Position numbers and translations under genes: made by a program. The notes beneath the pieces are model-generated. The model saw only the letters and a list, made by a program, of their open reading frames with translations, had not been told where the DNA came from and did no database searches. Shown here one piece after another: positions 25,084 to 34,027 of a DNA stretch of 64,000 nt (positions within the stretch are counted from its first letter, which is position 1; the number at the start of each line of letters is the position of its first letter). Source of the stretch: Chlorobiota bacterium (GTDB taxonomy: Bacteria; Bacteroidota; Bacteroidia; Bacteroidales; F082); the NCBI GenBank assembly GCA_013151215.1, contig JAADIS010000110.1, positions 22,115 through 86,114 on the forward strand, read 5' to 3'.

Positions 25084-26598
25084 ATGCTCGAATTATTAAT
25101 ATTTTTGCCCTTATCGTTCACGTTGCCAACCATTTTTGCATGGGGTGTTTACGAAAAGGCAGGTCGCAAGGGTTGGGAGACCCTCATACCTTTTTATAAC
25201 CTTTACGTTTTTGTTAAAATTATTCAAAAGCCTTTATGGTGGTTTTTGCTGTTGTTTTTCCCTTTTATAAATGTTTTTGTTTATATGCTCATGTTGGTCG
25301 AGCTGGCAAAAGCATTCGAGAAATATAAACTGTACCAGCAGTTTATAGCAGTGGTCTTCCCCTTGGTTTATCTTCCTTATTTGGGGTTTAGCGAAGCCGA
25401 GCGCTTTGTGCCGGAAGAAAAGCGCAAGAAATTCGAAAAGGGCTTTGCCCGCGAATGGGTCGATGCTATAATATTCGCCGTTGTGGCAGCAACGATAATC
25501 CGCACTTTCCTCTTGGAGGCATATACTATCCCGACCTCTTCGATGGAAAAGTCGTTGTTGGTGGGCGATTACCTTTTTGTGAGCAAGATTGCTTACGGCC
25601 CAAAAGTACCAAACACGCCCTTGTCATTTCCTTTCGTCCACCATACTCTTCCGTTTTCGGAAACCACGCCTTCGTTTGTCGAATGGATAAAACTTCCTTA
25701 TTTCCGTTTTCCGGGATTTGGTGCTGTTGAAAGATACGATGCCGTTGTTTTTAATTATCCTGATGGCGATACTGTTTCAACGCGTTATCAAAGCAATAAA
25801 AGTTATTACGTTTTGAAAAAGGAATTTGGGAGAAAGCGCGTCTGGACCGACAAAAGAAATTTCGGGGATATCGTTTACCGACCTGTGGATAAGCGCGAGA
25901 ACTATATAAAAAGATGTATCGGCTTGCCCGGTGATTCGCTTCAAGTTATTGATCGTCAGGTTTATATAAATGGCAAAAAGTCCTTTAACCCGGCTGGCAT
26001 GCAATTTCAATATTGGGTTAAGACCGACGGTAGCGGCATTAACCCCCGCATACTCGACGATTTAAACGTTACCGAGTTCAGCCGGTCGGGCCAACCCGGC
26101 TTATTTATGTTTGTTTTAACGGATGAGGCAAGAGCCAAATTGGAAAAACTTTCGATAGTGGAATCCATTACGCCTTTTAATGATCCGGCAGGCGAATGGA
26201 ACGAGGCTGTTTTCCCGCAAGATAAGAGATATCAGTGGAACAGGGACAACTATGGCCCTATTTACATCCCAAAGAAGGGTGTGGCTATACCGCTAAATAT
26301 GGATGTCCTGCCGCTTTACGAACGCCTGATAACCGTGTACGAGGGCAATACGCTGGAAGTTAAGGATAATCAAATATATATCAATGGTGAATTGGCTGAT
26401 TCGTTTACGCCAAAACTCGATTATTACTGGATGATGGGCGACAATAGGCATAATTCCGCCGATTCGCGATATTGGGGTTTCGTGCCGGAAGATCATATTG
26501 TTGGCAAAGCCGAGTTTGTTTGGCTCTCATTGGATCCAAATAAATCGTTGTTCACAGGCAAAGTACGTTGGGATAAAGTTTTCCGCATGGTGAAGTGA
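25084..26598 (+). CDS. lepB: Signal peptidase I with extra N-terminal membrane domain
   Basis: A 504-residue inner-membrane protease that removes signal peptides from exported proteins. Residues ~1-105 form a DUF5684-like domain with three hydrophobic helices; the lepB transmembrane anchor follows at ~128-146. The catalytic Ser153 is in PTSSMEKSLLVGD and the catalytic Lys276 in NYIKRCIGLPGDSL. Box E, MMGDNRHNSADSRYWGFV, is near residues 452-469. A long insertion between the Ser and Lys regions is typical of Bacteroidota enzymes. The gene stands 49 bp upstream of ftsK. Confidence 0.95.
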   Translation: MLELLIFLPLSFTLPTIFAWGVYEKAGRKGWETLIPFYNLYVFVKIIQKPLWWFLLLFFPFINVFVYMLMLVELAKAFEKYKLYQQFIAVVFPLVYLPYLGFSEAERFVPEEKRKKFEKGFAREWVDAIIFAVVAATIIRTFLLEAYTIPTSSMEKSLLVGDYLFVSKIAYGPKVPNTPLSFPFVHHTLPFSETTPSFVEWIKLPYFRFPGFGAVERYDAVVFNYPDGDTVSTRYQSNKSYYVLKKEFGRKRVWTDKRNFGDIVYRPVDKRENYIKRCIGLPGDSLQVIDRQVYINGKKSFNPAGMQFQYWVKTDGSGINPRILDDLNVTEFSRSGQPGLFMFVLTDEARAKLEKLSIVESITPFNDPAGEWNEAVFPQDKRYQWNRDNYGPIYIPKKGVAIPLNMDVLPLYERLITVYEGNTLEVKDNQIYINGELADSFTPKLDYYWMMGDNRHNSADSRYWGFVPEDHIVGKAEFVWLSLDPNKSLFTGKVRWDKVFRMVK

Positions 26599-26620
26599 TC
26601 GCTGTTTGCAAAAAAAAATG

Positions 26621-26628
26621 TAGGTTTG
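26621..26628 (+). promoter_or_regulatory. -7 box (TAGGTTTG) for ftsK
   Basis: TAGGTTTG matches TAnnTTTG, 19 bases before the ftsK ATG at 26648. Confidence 0.4.
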
Positions 26629-26647
26629 TGAAAATATATGGTTGTCA

Positions 26648-29146
26648 ATGGCAAAAAAGTCGAATAAGCTTAAAGTAGTCCCGGAAAAAAAGACCGAGAA
26701 AAAATCGGTTTCCAAGAAGAAGACCGTAAGCAAGAGAAAGTCTAAAACCACCAAGGCAAAAGATAGTGGTCTTAGCTTCGATTACAAGTTCCAAAGGGTT
26801 TTGGGCTTTTTCCTGGTTTTGATTTCCATTTATACCTTCCTTTCAATAGCATCTTTTATTATTAACTGGTTCGAATCGAACCCGAGTGCTGATTTGATGA
26901 GCACACTTTCTTCTTATTTCAGCAAGCATTCCCAGATGGTAGAAACCTGGACGGGAAAGCTCGGGAGCGTTATATCGTCATACTTGGTGCTTAAAGGTTT
27001 CGGCCTCGGTGCATTCTTTGTTTCCTTCTTGCTATTGGCCATAGGCTTTAAATTGCTCATTAACATATCGTTGTTTAAAGTCTGGACATGGTTTCAATTG
27101 CTGACTATTTCGTTGTTGTGGTTGCCCCTGCTTGCGGGTTTTGTTTTCCCGGATCATCCCGAGAATATTTTTGGCGGACTTGTAGGCCGGCAATTAAATA
27201 TTTGGCTCACGGATTATATAGGTAATATCGGCCTGATATTCAGCTTGATATTCGTGCCTGCGGTTTTTGTCCTTATCGACTATCAGTTTAATTTCAAGAG
27301 GAAGAGGAGAGCTGATAAAACGCCTTCGTCCGCCACTGAAAGAACAGCTGCTAAATCTGATGGCGATATTTACAACACAATTGAGTTCTCGGTGGACGAC
27401 GAAGAAGAGGAACAAGACCTTCCGATAATTGAAAGCAAGAAAAACAACAAATCGTCAAATGAATTTAAGGTTGAACTAGATGCTGCCTTTAAAAAAGAAA
27501 AAGAAGAGGGCCATAATACTAAAGCAGATGGCATTGAGTTTACGGTTGAAAAGCCGAAAGAAGAGAAATTAACCGGGGAAAAAGTCATTCCGGGGGAACA
27601 TTTCGGTGTTAATACCGAATATGACCCTACCTTGGACTTGCCTGATTTCAAGATGCCGCCGTTAGATTTGCTTGAGGAGTACGGAACAGGCAATATTAGC
27701 ATTAATACAGAGGAACTTGAGCGCAACAAGGTGAAAATAGTGGAAACCCTAAGGAACTATTCCATAGAGATTACTAAGATAAAGGCCACAATCGGGCCAA
27801 CGGTAACTTTATATGAAATAGTCCCGGCGCCCGGCGTGCGTATTTCCAAGATCAAGAACCTTGAGGACGATATTGCCTTGAGCCTGGCAGCCATGGGCAT
27901 TAGGATTATTGCACCTATCCCCGGCAAGGGAACTGTAGGGATAGAAGTCCCGAATAAAAACCCGAATATCGTTTCAATGCGTTCTATTATCGGCTCAGAG
28001 AGGTTTGGCAAGTGCAAATACGAGCTTCCGTTCGGTTTGGGAAAGACAATCTCGAACGAAAGCTTTGTGGCTGATTTGACGAAGATGCCGCATATTTTGA
28101 TGGCAGGAGCAACAGGACAGGGTAAATCAGTGGGGCTTAACGCAATAATCGCATCCTTGCTCTATACCAAACACCCGGCTGAACTAAAGTTTGTAATGGT
28201 AGATCCAAAGAAAGTGGAGCTGACGCTTTTTTCGAGGATTGAAAGGCATTACCTTGCAAAGCTACCTGACTCGGAGGAGGCTATAATAACCGATACCCGT
28301 AAGGTGGTTCGTACGCTTAATTCTCTCGGCATTGAGATGGATCATCGTTACGAACTCTTGAAGGATGCACAGGTAAGAAACTTAAAAGAGTATAACAAGA
28401 AGTTTATTTCCAGGAAATTGAATCCGAACCAAGGGCATAAATATCTTCCTTATTTAGTTTTGGTAATCGATGAGTTTGCCGACCTGATAATGACCGCCGG
28501 TAAGGAAGTGGAAAATCCCATAACCCGTTTGGCTCAGTTGGCCCGCGCCGTTGGAATACATCTTATTATTGCAACACAGCGGCCATCGGTAAACATCATT
28601 ACCGGAACCATAAAGGCAAATTTCCCCGCGAGGATTGCCTTTAGGGTTATCTCAAAAGTTGATTCGCGGACGATACTTGACTCGGGAGGTGCCGATCAGC
28701 TGATAGGCCGCGGCGATATGCTCCTTTCAACGGGCTCCGACCTTATAAGGCTTCAGTGCGCCTTTATCGATACGCCTGAGGTTGACCGACTTACTGAATA
28801 TATAGGCTCCCAGCGGGCTTATCCCGATGCCTTTTCGCTCCCTGAATATTTTGATGAGGAAAATGAAAAGAAAGTTGAGTTTAATTCCGACGACAGGGAC
28901 GAGCTTTTTGAAGACGCTGCTTATGTCATAGTGCAAAATCAGCAGGGATCCACCTCTTTGCTTCAGCGCAAGCTTAAGCTGGGATATAACAGGGCTGGCA
29001 GGATTATCGATCAATTGGAGGCCGCAGGCATTGTGGGCGCGTTCGAGGGAAGTAAGGCAAGGGAAGTTAAAGTCGCAAACGAAATGGCCCTGGAACAGTT
29101 TTTGAAAGATCTGGACAGAAAAGATGAATCCCTTAATATTGATTAA
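26648..29146 (+). CDS. ftsK: DNA translocase FtsK/SpoIIIE
   Basis: An 832-residue septal DNA pump that moves chromosome ends during division. The start is the ATG at 26648; an in-frame TTG six bases upstream is less likely. A lysine-rich N terminus leads into about four membrane helices (~50-220), then an acidic linker (~240-340). The motor has Walker A GATGQGKSVG near residue 490 and Walker B LVIDEFADLIM. The C-terminal gamma winged helix (AAYVIVQNQQGSTSLLQRKLKLGYNRAGRI) recognises KOPS-like sequences. The linker is short compared with E. coli FtsK, as usual for this phylum. The LolA-like gene follows. Confidence 0.96.
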   Translation: MAKKSNKLKVVPEKKTEKKSVSKKKTVSKRKSKTTKAKDSGLSFDYKFQRVLGFFLVLISIYTFLSIASFIINWFESNPSADLMSTLSSYFSKHSQMVETWTGKLGSVISSYLVLKGFGLGAFFVSFLLLAIGFKLLINISLFKVWTWFQLLTISLLWLPLLAGFVFPDHPENIFGGLVGRQLNIWLTDYIGNIGLIFSLIFVPAVFVLIDYQFNFKRKRRADKTPSSATERTAAKSDGDIYNTIEFSVDDEEEEQDLPIIESKKNNKSSNEFKVELDAAFKKEKEEGHNTKADGIEFTVEKPKEEKLTGEKVIPGEHFGVNTEYDPTLDLPDFKMPPLDLLEEYGTGNISINTEELERNKVKIVETLRNYSIEITKIKATIGPTVTLYEIVPAPGVRISKIKNLEDDIALSLAAMGIRIIAPIPGKGTVGIEVPNKNPNIVSMRSIIGSERFGKCKYELPFGLGKTISNESFVADLTKMPHILMAGATGQGKSVGLNAIIASLLYTKHPAELKFVMVDPKKVELTLFSRIERHYLAKLPDSEEAIITDTRKVVRTLNSLGIEMDHRYELLKDAQVRNLKEYNKKFISRKLNPNQGHKYLPYLVLVIDEFADLIMTAGKEVENPITRLAQLARAVGIHLIIATQRPSVNIITGTIKANFPARIAFRVISKVDSRTILDSGGADQLIGRGDMLLSTGSDLIRLQCAFIDTPEVDRLTEYIGSQRAYPDAFSLPEYFDEENEKKVEFNSDDRDELFEDAAYVIVQNQQGSTSLLQRKLKLGYNRAGRIIDQLEAAGIVGAFEGSKAREVKVANEMALEQFLKDLDRKDESLNID

Positions 29147-29153
29147 TTAAAAC

Positions 29154-29186
29154 GGTGTTGATTTTGGGTCAAACCAGCACAACACC
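29154..29186. other. Inverted repeat between ftsK and the LolA-like gene
   Basis: GGTGTTG (29154-29160) and CAACACC (29180-29186) form a perfect 7-bp dyad with a 19-base loop. No T-tract follows, so it may be a weak hairpin affecting read-through rather than an intrinsic terminator. Confidence 0.3.
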
Positions 29187-29209
29187 ATCATTGCGTAAAA
29201 CTATATAAC

Positions 29210-29845
29210 ATGAAGAAATTAGTAATTGTACTGGCTTTGTTATCGGCTATCCCAATGTTCGGGCAAAGTAATAAGGAAGCGGAAAAACTTGTTAAAGAGG
29301 TGATAAACAAACTGTCGTCTTACGATAATTTTATGGCCGACCTGTCATATACGATGATAAATAACGAGATGAACATCAATGAAAAGAAAATCGGTAAAAT
29401 ATTTGTTAGCGGCGATAAGTACCGTGTCGAGATGGACGGCCAGATAATAATATCGGATGGCGAATCTATATGGACCTACCTCGTTGACTCGGAGGAGGTC
29501 ATGATGAGCAATGCCGCTGATAGCGAAGATGATTTGTCGCCAACCAAGATACTGACTACCTACGATGATAATTATAAGTCCAGTTTTGACAACGATAAAA
29601 AATATAAAAATTCAAATATAAAGAAGATAGACCTCAAGGCGAATGAGGACAAAGGCTTCCAGCAGCTTAGCCTGGTAATCAATGATAAGGACCTGAGCCT
29701 GGAAAGTTTCTCTATCTATGATATGAACGGCAGCGTATTCACTTACCACATAATTGATTTAAAGCCAAACCTGGAATTGCCGGCTGATACTTTTACTTTT
29801 GATAGAAGCAAATATCCTGATGTCGAGCTTATTGATATGAGGTGA
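29210..29845 (+). CDS. lolA: LolA-like outer-membrane lipoprotein carrier
   Basis: A 211-residue protein with a signal peptide (MKKLVIVLALLSAIPMFGQ). The periplasmic half-barrel pattern is typical of LolA family members of Bacteroidota: VSGDKYRVEMDGQIIISDGESIWTYLVDSEEVMMS near residues 65-100, then long amphipathic strands ending in LPADTFTFD. The family carries lipoproteins from the inner membrane to the outer membrane. It directly follows ftsK, a gene order I recall as frequent in this phylum. The LolC/E-type permease at 42864-44084 may be part of the same pathway. Confidence 0.85.
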   Translation: MKKLVIVLALLSAIPMFGQSNKEAEKLVKEVINKLSSYDNFMADLSYTMINNEMNINEKKIGKIFVSGDKYRVEMDGQIIISDGESIWTYLVDSEEVMMSNAADSEDDLSPTKILTTYDDNYKSSFDNDKKYKNSNIKKIDLKANEDKGFQQLSLVINDKDLSLESFSIYDMNGSVFTYHIIDLKPNLELPADTFTFDRSKYPDVELIDMR

Positions 29846-29859
29846 TTTTCGGGAAGCCC

Positions 29860-30270
29860 TTAATGCTTATGGCTTCGCTTTTGATGTTCATAGGTAAAGC
29901 CCGATAATAGAATATACATCCATCCGGCAATTAACAATAAGCCCCCAAAAGGCGTGCTGTATTTTAACAGACCAAGTTCCAGGCCTGTTAGTTCAGAAAT
30001 GGAGGAAATGTATAAACTACCTGAAAACAATATGATTCCGAATAAGAAAAGATAAAATATTACTGATAAATATGCTCTTTTTAAGTAGCGGTTCATAAAT
30101 GTTACCGATAGAAGGGCTAAAGTGTGAAACATTTGGTAATGCACGGCCGTGTCCCAAACCTCAAGTTTCCCTTCCGATATGTTTCCGTTGAGCAAGTGGC
30201 TCCCGAAGGCTCCCAAAATGACCGTCAAAGCCCCGGAAATTCCAATGGTGATTAGAAATCTCTTTGTCAT
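29860..30270 (-). CDS. DUF423 family membrane protein
   Basis: A 136-residue protein with four predicted membrane helices and the family motifs GAFGSHLL near residue 20 and WDTAVHYQMFHTLALL near 39-54. Function is unknown. It is convergent with the LolA-like gene (14 bp between stops) and divergent from the vitamin-uptake operon. Confidence 0.9.
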   Translation of the reverse strand: MTKRFLITIGISGALTVILGAFGSHLLNGNISEGKLEVWDTAVHYQMFHTLALLSVTFMNRYLKRAYLSVIFYLFLFGIILFSGSLYISSISELTGLELGLLKYSTPFGGLLLIAGWMYILLSGFTYEHQKRSHKH

Positions 30271-30320
30271 ATCATAAGTTTAGTATGTTAAAGGCGAAGA
30301 TAATAAAATCAAAATAAGAT

Positions 30321-30328
30321 TAACTTTG
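30321..30328 (+). promoter_or_regulatory. -7 box (TAACTTTG) for the YkoF-like/PnuC operon
   Basis: TAACTTTG matches TAnnTTTG and lies 25 bases before the ATG at 30354. The short leader leaves no room for a thiamine riboswitch. Confidence 0.5.
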
Positions 30329-30353
30329 CACGACAAAAAATTAATAACAGGAT

Positions 30354-30611
30354 ATGAATACTTCAGTTGAAATTAGCTATTACCCCTTGAATGTCGAGTT
30401 TATTACCCCTATAAAAGATTTTATCGCACGTTTAAAAAAACATGGTGAGCTAAGCGTTTGCACAAATGGTATGAGCACTCAAGTCTTCGGAAAGTATAAA
30501 GATGTAATGACGATACTTACCGACGAGATTGAGAAGTCGTTTGAGCTGCCCCATTCGGTTTTTATATTAAAGATAATAAATGCCGATTTAAATATAGTTG
30601 TTAATGAGTGA
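30354..30611 (+). CDS. YkoF-like small ligand-binding protein
   Basis: An 85-residue protein with the ferredoxin-like pattern of the YkoF/MTH1187 thiamine-binding superfamily. It has an initial strand VEISYYPL, a helix FIARLKKHG, strand motifs TNGMSTQVFGKY (residues ~38-49) and VFILKIINADL near the end. Family members bind thiamine or its hydroxymethylpyrimidine moiety, though many are uncharacterised. Its stop overlaps the pnuC start by eight bases, so the two are probably translationally coupled. This raises the question of whether the transporter carries thiamine rather than nicotinamide riboside. Confidence 0.7.
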   Translation: MNTSVEISYYPLNVEFITPIKDFIARLKKHGELSVCTNGMSTQVFGKYKDVMTILTDEIEKSFELPHSVFILKIINADLNIVVNE

Positions 30612-31314
30612 TTTCATTAATTTCTTTTTAGAGCCATATTTAAACGCAAGCTGGTTGAATGTTGCCTTAGAGGTTTTAGCCGCCGTTTTTGGCGTCATGA
30701 GTGTTTTTTATGCTCGCCGCGAGAACATCTTGGTTTTCCCGACAGGAATAGTCAGCACTGCTATTTATGTTTACCTGCTTTCGCAATGGAATTTATATGG
30801 CGATTTAATCATTAATGTTTACTATACTTTAATGAGTGTTTACGGATGGTATCAATGGCAGAAAGTTGTTGGGTCCAACAATGGGCATATCAGCATTAGT
30901 AGGACGGGCACGGCCGATAAGCTGAAGGCTTTCGGGATATTCTTGTTTACGTCGGTATTTGTGATTGCAGTTTACAGGCACTATAACATAATGCCCAATA
31001 AACTTAACTTCTCCGAAAGCTTTAATTTTGCCATTGAACATTTAGGCAGTGGCAAACTGAGTGATTTTAGGGCCGCAACGCCCTTTCTCGATACTTTTAC
31101 CACAGGGGTATTCTTTGCGGCAATGTGGTTGATGGCAAATAAAAAGATTGAAAACTGGACGCTTTGGATAGCCGGCAATATTGTTTCTATACCGCTTTAT
31201 TTTGTAAAAGGCTATGGTTTTACAGGCATACAATATTCCATATTCCTTGTTTTGGCTGTTTTGGGGTATTTTGAGTGGAAGCGCTTAATTGAGGAAAAAC
31301 ATGTTGCTGCCTAA
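30604..31314 (+). CDS. pnuC: PnuC-family vitamin transporter
   Basis: A 236-residue membrane protein with about seven helices. Typical PnuC motifs are GVMSVFYARRENILVFPTGIVST near residue 27 and YYTLMSVYGWYQW near 77-89. ENWTLWIAGNIVSIPLYF lies near 182-199, the region that lines the substrate site. The start is the ATG at 30604; an in-frame TTG two codons upstream is not preferred. The family facilitates uptake of nicotinamide riboside (PnuC) or thiamine (PnuT), trapped by phosphorylation. The downstream kinase fits the first, the upstream YkoF-like protein fits the second. Confidence 0.85.
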   Translation: MSDFINFFLEPYLNASWLNVALEVLAAVFGVMSVFYARRENILVFPTGIVSTAIYVYLLSQWNLYGDLIINVYYTLMSVYGWYQWQKVVGSNNGHISISRTGTADKLKAFGIFLFTSVFVIAVYRHYNIMPNKLNFSESFNFAIEHLGSGKLSDFRAATPFLDTFTTGVFFAAMWLMANKKIENWTLWIAGNIVSIPLYFVKGYGFTGIQYSIFLVLAVLGYFEWKRLIEEKHVAA

Positions 31315-31825
31315 AAGAATTTCCATAACAGGGCCGGAATCCACCGGCAAGTCGCTATTGACAAGGCAGCTTGCCGATTATTATAAAACTACTTATGTTG
31401 ATGAGTATTCGCGGGAATTCTTGAATGATAAACATGGATATGATTTTCAAGATATCCTTTCCATAGCAAGAAAACAATTGCAAAACGAGAACAGCCTGGC
31501 TGGCCGTACAAATGGGATTTTGTTTTGCGATACTGACATCTTGGTTAATAAAGTATGGGGTGCTTATGTTTATAACAATCAGCATAAGTGGATTGAAGAA
31601 AAGTTTATGGAACATGAATATGGTTTATATTTGCTTTGTTATCCCGATTTGGAATGGGAATATGACCCCTTAAGGGAGAACCCTGAGAACAGGGATGAAT
31701 TGTTCGGGATATATGAAAGAGAATTGATGACTGCCGGATTTAATTTTAAAATAGTAAAAGGCAAAGGCAATCCCCGGTTCCGAAATGCCGTTAAAATCGT
31801 TGACGATTATTTAAAACCCCGATGA
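31301..31825 (+). CDS. NadR-like ribosyl-nicotinamide kinase (AAA-type ATPase)
   Basis: This 174-residue protein begins at the ATG at 31301, preceded by GAGGA at 31291-31295. An in-frame TTG at 31289 is not preferred. The P-loop GPESTGKS at ~9-16 is characteristic of the kinase domain of NadR, and VDEYSREFL follows near 32-40. The regulatory and adenylyltransferase domains of enterobacterial NadR are absent. It should phosphorylate the vitamin imported by the PnuC protein, trapping it inside the cell. The gene overlaps pnuC by 14 bp and overlaps the next gene by 4 bp. Confidence 0.82.
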   Translation: MLLPKRISITGPESTGKSLLTRQLADYYKTTYVDEYSREFLNDKHGYDFQDILSIARKQLQNENSLAGRTNGILFCDTDILVNKVWGAYVYNNQHKWIEEKFMEHEYGLYLLCYPDLEWEYDPLRENPENRDELFGIYERELMTAGFNFKIVKGKGNPRFRNAVKIVDDYLKPR

Positions 31826-33027
31826 CTATTAATAATAGCAATACGAAAAGGATAAATGTGCTTTATTTAAGCAGATGGTATCCGAACAGATACGATCCGA
31901 TGCCCGGTTTGTTTATCCAAAGGCATGCCGAGGCTGCAAATATGTATTGTAAGGTGGCAGTGGTTTATGTTCATGCCGTTTCCGATAAAGGCCAAAAGAA
32001 ATACGAGCTTGTCCCGGAAAAAATAAACGGCGTCACCACCATCAAGGTTTATTATAATAATAATGTCGCAGGGATCCCATTAGTAGGCCGGTTTGTTAAA
32101 ATGTGGAGGTTCTACAGGGCTAATATGTTGGGGATAAGAAGCGTAAAGGAATATTTAGGCCATTTCGACTTGGTTCACATACATATCTTGAGCCGTCTGG
32201 GATTAATTGGCTTGTATTATAAATGGTTCAGGAACATCAATTATGTAATTAGCGAGCATTGGTCGAGATATCTGAAGGCTACGGGCAGTTTTAACGGCTT
32301 GTTCAGGAAGTGGTTCACCAGGCTTGTTGTTGGAAATGCGGCAGCGGTAACAACCGTAACAGCAAACCTTGCCGGGGCAATGAGGTCACATAAGCTCAAA
32401 AACAATAATTATATTGTCTTGGCAAATGTTTTAAGCCCCGATTTTATAAACATAAAAAACAATAAGCCCTCCGGGGCGGCAAAAAAGAATATCGTGCATA
32501 TAAGCTGTTTCGAGGATAAATCGAAAAATATAAGCGGAATACTTAGGGTTGTAAAAAGGCTAGCCGATATGCGCGATGATTTCCATATAGCGATGATTGG
32601 CGACGGGATTGACTATATGAAAATGAAGGAATATGCCATATCTTTGAATATCCCTTCCAATATATTGTCTTTCAAGGGCTTGCTCGAAGGCAAGGAGCTA
32701 GTAACCGAAATGGGGAACGCCGCTTTGTCGTTGATTTTTAGCAACTACGAAAATTTCCCTGTCGTCATCAACGAGTCGTTTAGTTTGGGCATCGCTGTTA
32801 TTTCAACTAGGGTAGGGGGGATTCCGGAATATGTAAATGACGAAAACGGAATATTGTTGGATGCAGGCGACGAAGAAGGATTGTTTATAAGGCTTAATAT
32901 GTTCCTCGACGATAAATATAGCTTCGACAGCGAGAAGATTAAGCAAAAAGCCATAAGCGATTTTAGCATGGAAAATGTAGGCAAGAAATTAATGGATATT
33001 TACAAACGCTTTGCTGACGGGCCTTGA
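31822..33027 (+). CDS. Group 1 glycosyltransferase (GT4-like)
   Basis: A 401-residue protein with two Rossmann-like halves. The N-terminal half starts INVLYLSRWYPNRYDPMPGLFIQRHAEA, typical of GT4 enzymes of polysaccharide synthesis. The C-terminal half carries VHISCFEDKSKNISGILRVVKRL near 228-249, and the donor-binding ENFPVVINESFSLGIAVISTRVGGIPEYV spans ~311-339 (E-x7-E signature). It would transfer a sugar from a nucleotide donor to a cell-surface glycan or lipid. It overlaps the NadR-like gene by four bases, but no other polysaccharide gene is nearby, so the acceptor cannot be inferred. Confidence 0.88.
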   Translation: MTINNSNTKRINVLYLSRWYPNRYDPMPGLFIQRHAEAANMYCKVAVVYVHAVSDKGQKKYELVPEKINGVTTIKVYYNNNVAGIPLVGRFVKMWRFYRANMLGIRSVKEYLGHFDLVHIHILSRLGLIGLYYKWFRNINYVISEHWSRYLKATGSFNGLFRKWFTRLVVGNAAAVTTVTANLAGAMRSHKLKNNNYIVLANVLSPDFINIKNNKPSGAAKKNIVHISCFEDKSKNISGILRVVKRLADMRDDFHIAMIGDGIDYMKMKEYAISLNIPSNILSFKGLLEGKELVTEMGNAALSLIFSNYENFPVVINESFSLGIAVISTRVGGIPEYVNDENGILLDAGDEEGLFIRLNMFLDDKYSFDSEKIKQKAISDFSMENVGKKLMDIYKRFADGP

Positions 33028-33033
33028 TTTTTG

Positions 33034-33900
33034 CTATTCATGAAGGGCGAGCATGGGCAGGCTTAGCTTAAAGAAGTCCTTCTTATGGATTTCGTTGCTG
33101 AAAAGGTTGTGGAAGATGGTTGATTTATAGGAGATAAAAGAAATCAGGTCTATTTCATACTCCTCGCAAAAGGTTCTCAGGCTGATATCTTTATCGTTGG
33201 AATCGATAATATTGAAGAATATCTTCCCCTTGGATCTCTCATCCTGAAACGATTCTTGAAGGTCGTCGATTTTTTTATTTAAGGTATTGTCGTTCTTGTT
33301 GATGTCGAAATGCGTTACGAAAATCTTAATGTCCAAATTCCTGAATAAAGTAAATAAAAGCCGAATTTTCATATAGTCCATCTCGCTGAAGTTTGTTGTG
33401 TACATTATGTTCCCCGGTTTACTGCAGCTGCAGGTTTCAGGAACGGCTATTACAGGTATATGGACTTTTTTCATTATGTTTCTAGCCATGCTGCCTTGCA
33501 TAAAACCTTTGTTGCCCAAGCCTTTGGTGCCCATTACCAAAACTTTGGGGATAAATTTATCACAGATGTTCATTATTTCCCATTCTGCATCACCGCTAAT
33601 TATGCCGGATGAGACCGTGGTGTTTTTAAAACCGCTGTTTTGTGCCATGGTTTTGGTGAAGTTTAGCAATTCGGTCATGTTTTTATCGGCAACCGACCTC
33701 AGCTGCTCCATATATTCGGCATTTAAAAAGGCATCAGAGTCGATTCCGGCAGGGAAACTGCTATCGGGAACCATAACCCCGTCAGGCAAAATATGAAATA
33801 AATGTAATTCGGTATTATCTGTATTTATCAGGCTAACAGCATATTTACACACATTTTTAGTGTAGTCGGAGAAATCTACCGGTATTAATATTCGAAGCAT
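33034..33900 (-). CDS. Universal stress protein with tandem UspA-like domains
   Basis: This 288-residue cytoplasmic protein starts MLRILIPVDFSDYT, a typical UspA start. An in-frame ATG at 33948 would add 16 residues and is less likely. The first domain (~1-145) has the ATP-binding loop GTKGLGNKGFMQGSMARNIM (G-x2-G-x9-G-S/T type) near 125-144. The second domain (~155-288) keeps the fold pattern but has no ATP loop that I can see. Tandem Usp proteins are common in Bacteroidota. Role: stress adaptation, unspecified. It converges with the glycosyltransferase gene. Confidence 0.87.
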   Translation of the reverse strand: MLRILIPVDFSDYTKNVCKYAVSLINTDNTELHLFHILPDGVMVPDSSFPAGIDSDAFLNAEYMEQLRSVADKNMTELLNFTKTMAQNSGFKNTTVSSGIISGDAEWEIMNICDKFIPKVLVMGTKGLGNKGFMQGSMARNIMKKVHIPVIAVPETCSCSKPGNIMYTTNFSEMDYMKIRLLFTLFRNLDIKIFVTHFDINKNDNTLNKKIDDLQESFQDERSKGKIFFNIIDSNDKDISLRTFCEEYEIDLISFISYKSTIFHNLFSNEIHKKDFFKLSLPMLALHE

Positions 33901-33986
33901 GGCATGTAAGTAATAGTCCTTAAAAAAATCCTGAATAAAAATAAACATAATTGTAGTTAGTTTTTAATATAGCACTACAATTATTT

Positions 33987-33994
33987 TAAATTTG
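33987..33994 (+). promoter_or_regulatory. -7 box (TAAATTTG) for the DUF1573 gene
   Basis: TAAATTTG fits TAnnTTTG, 33 bases upstream of the TTG start at 34028. Confidence 0.4.
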
Positions 33995-34027
33995 CAGTTA
34001 TAGTATCAATATCCGGAAAAAACTAGT

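Noticed and set aside
30271..30353. Thiamine (TPP) or NAD riboswitch upstream of the YkoF-like/PnuC operon
   Set aside because: The leader after the -7 box is under 25 bases and shows no CUGAGA-type core or other riboswitch element.
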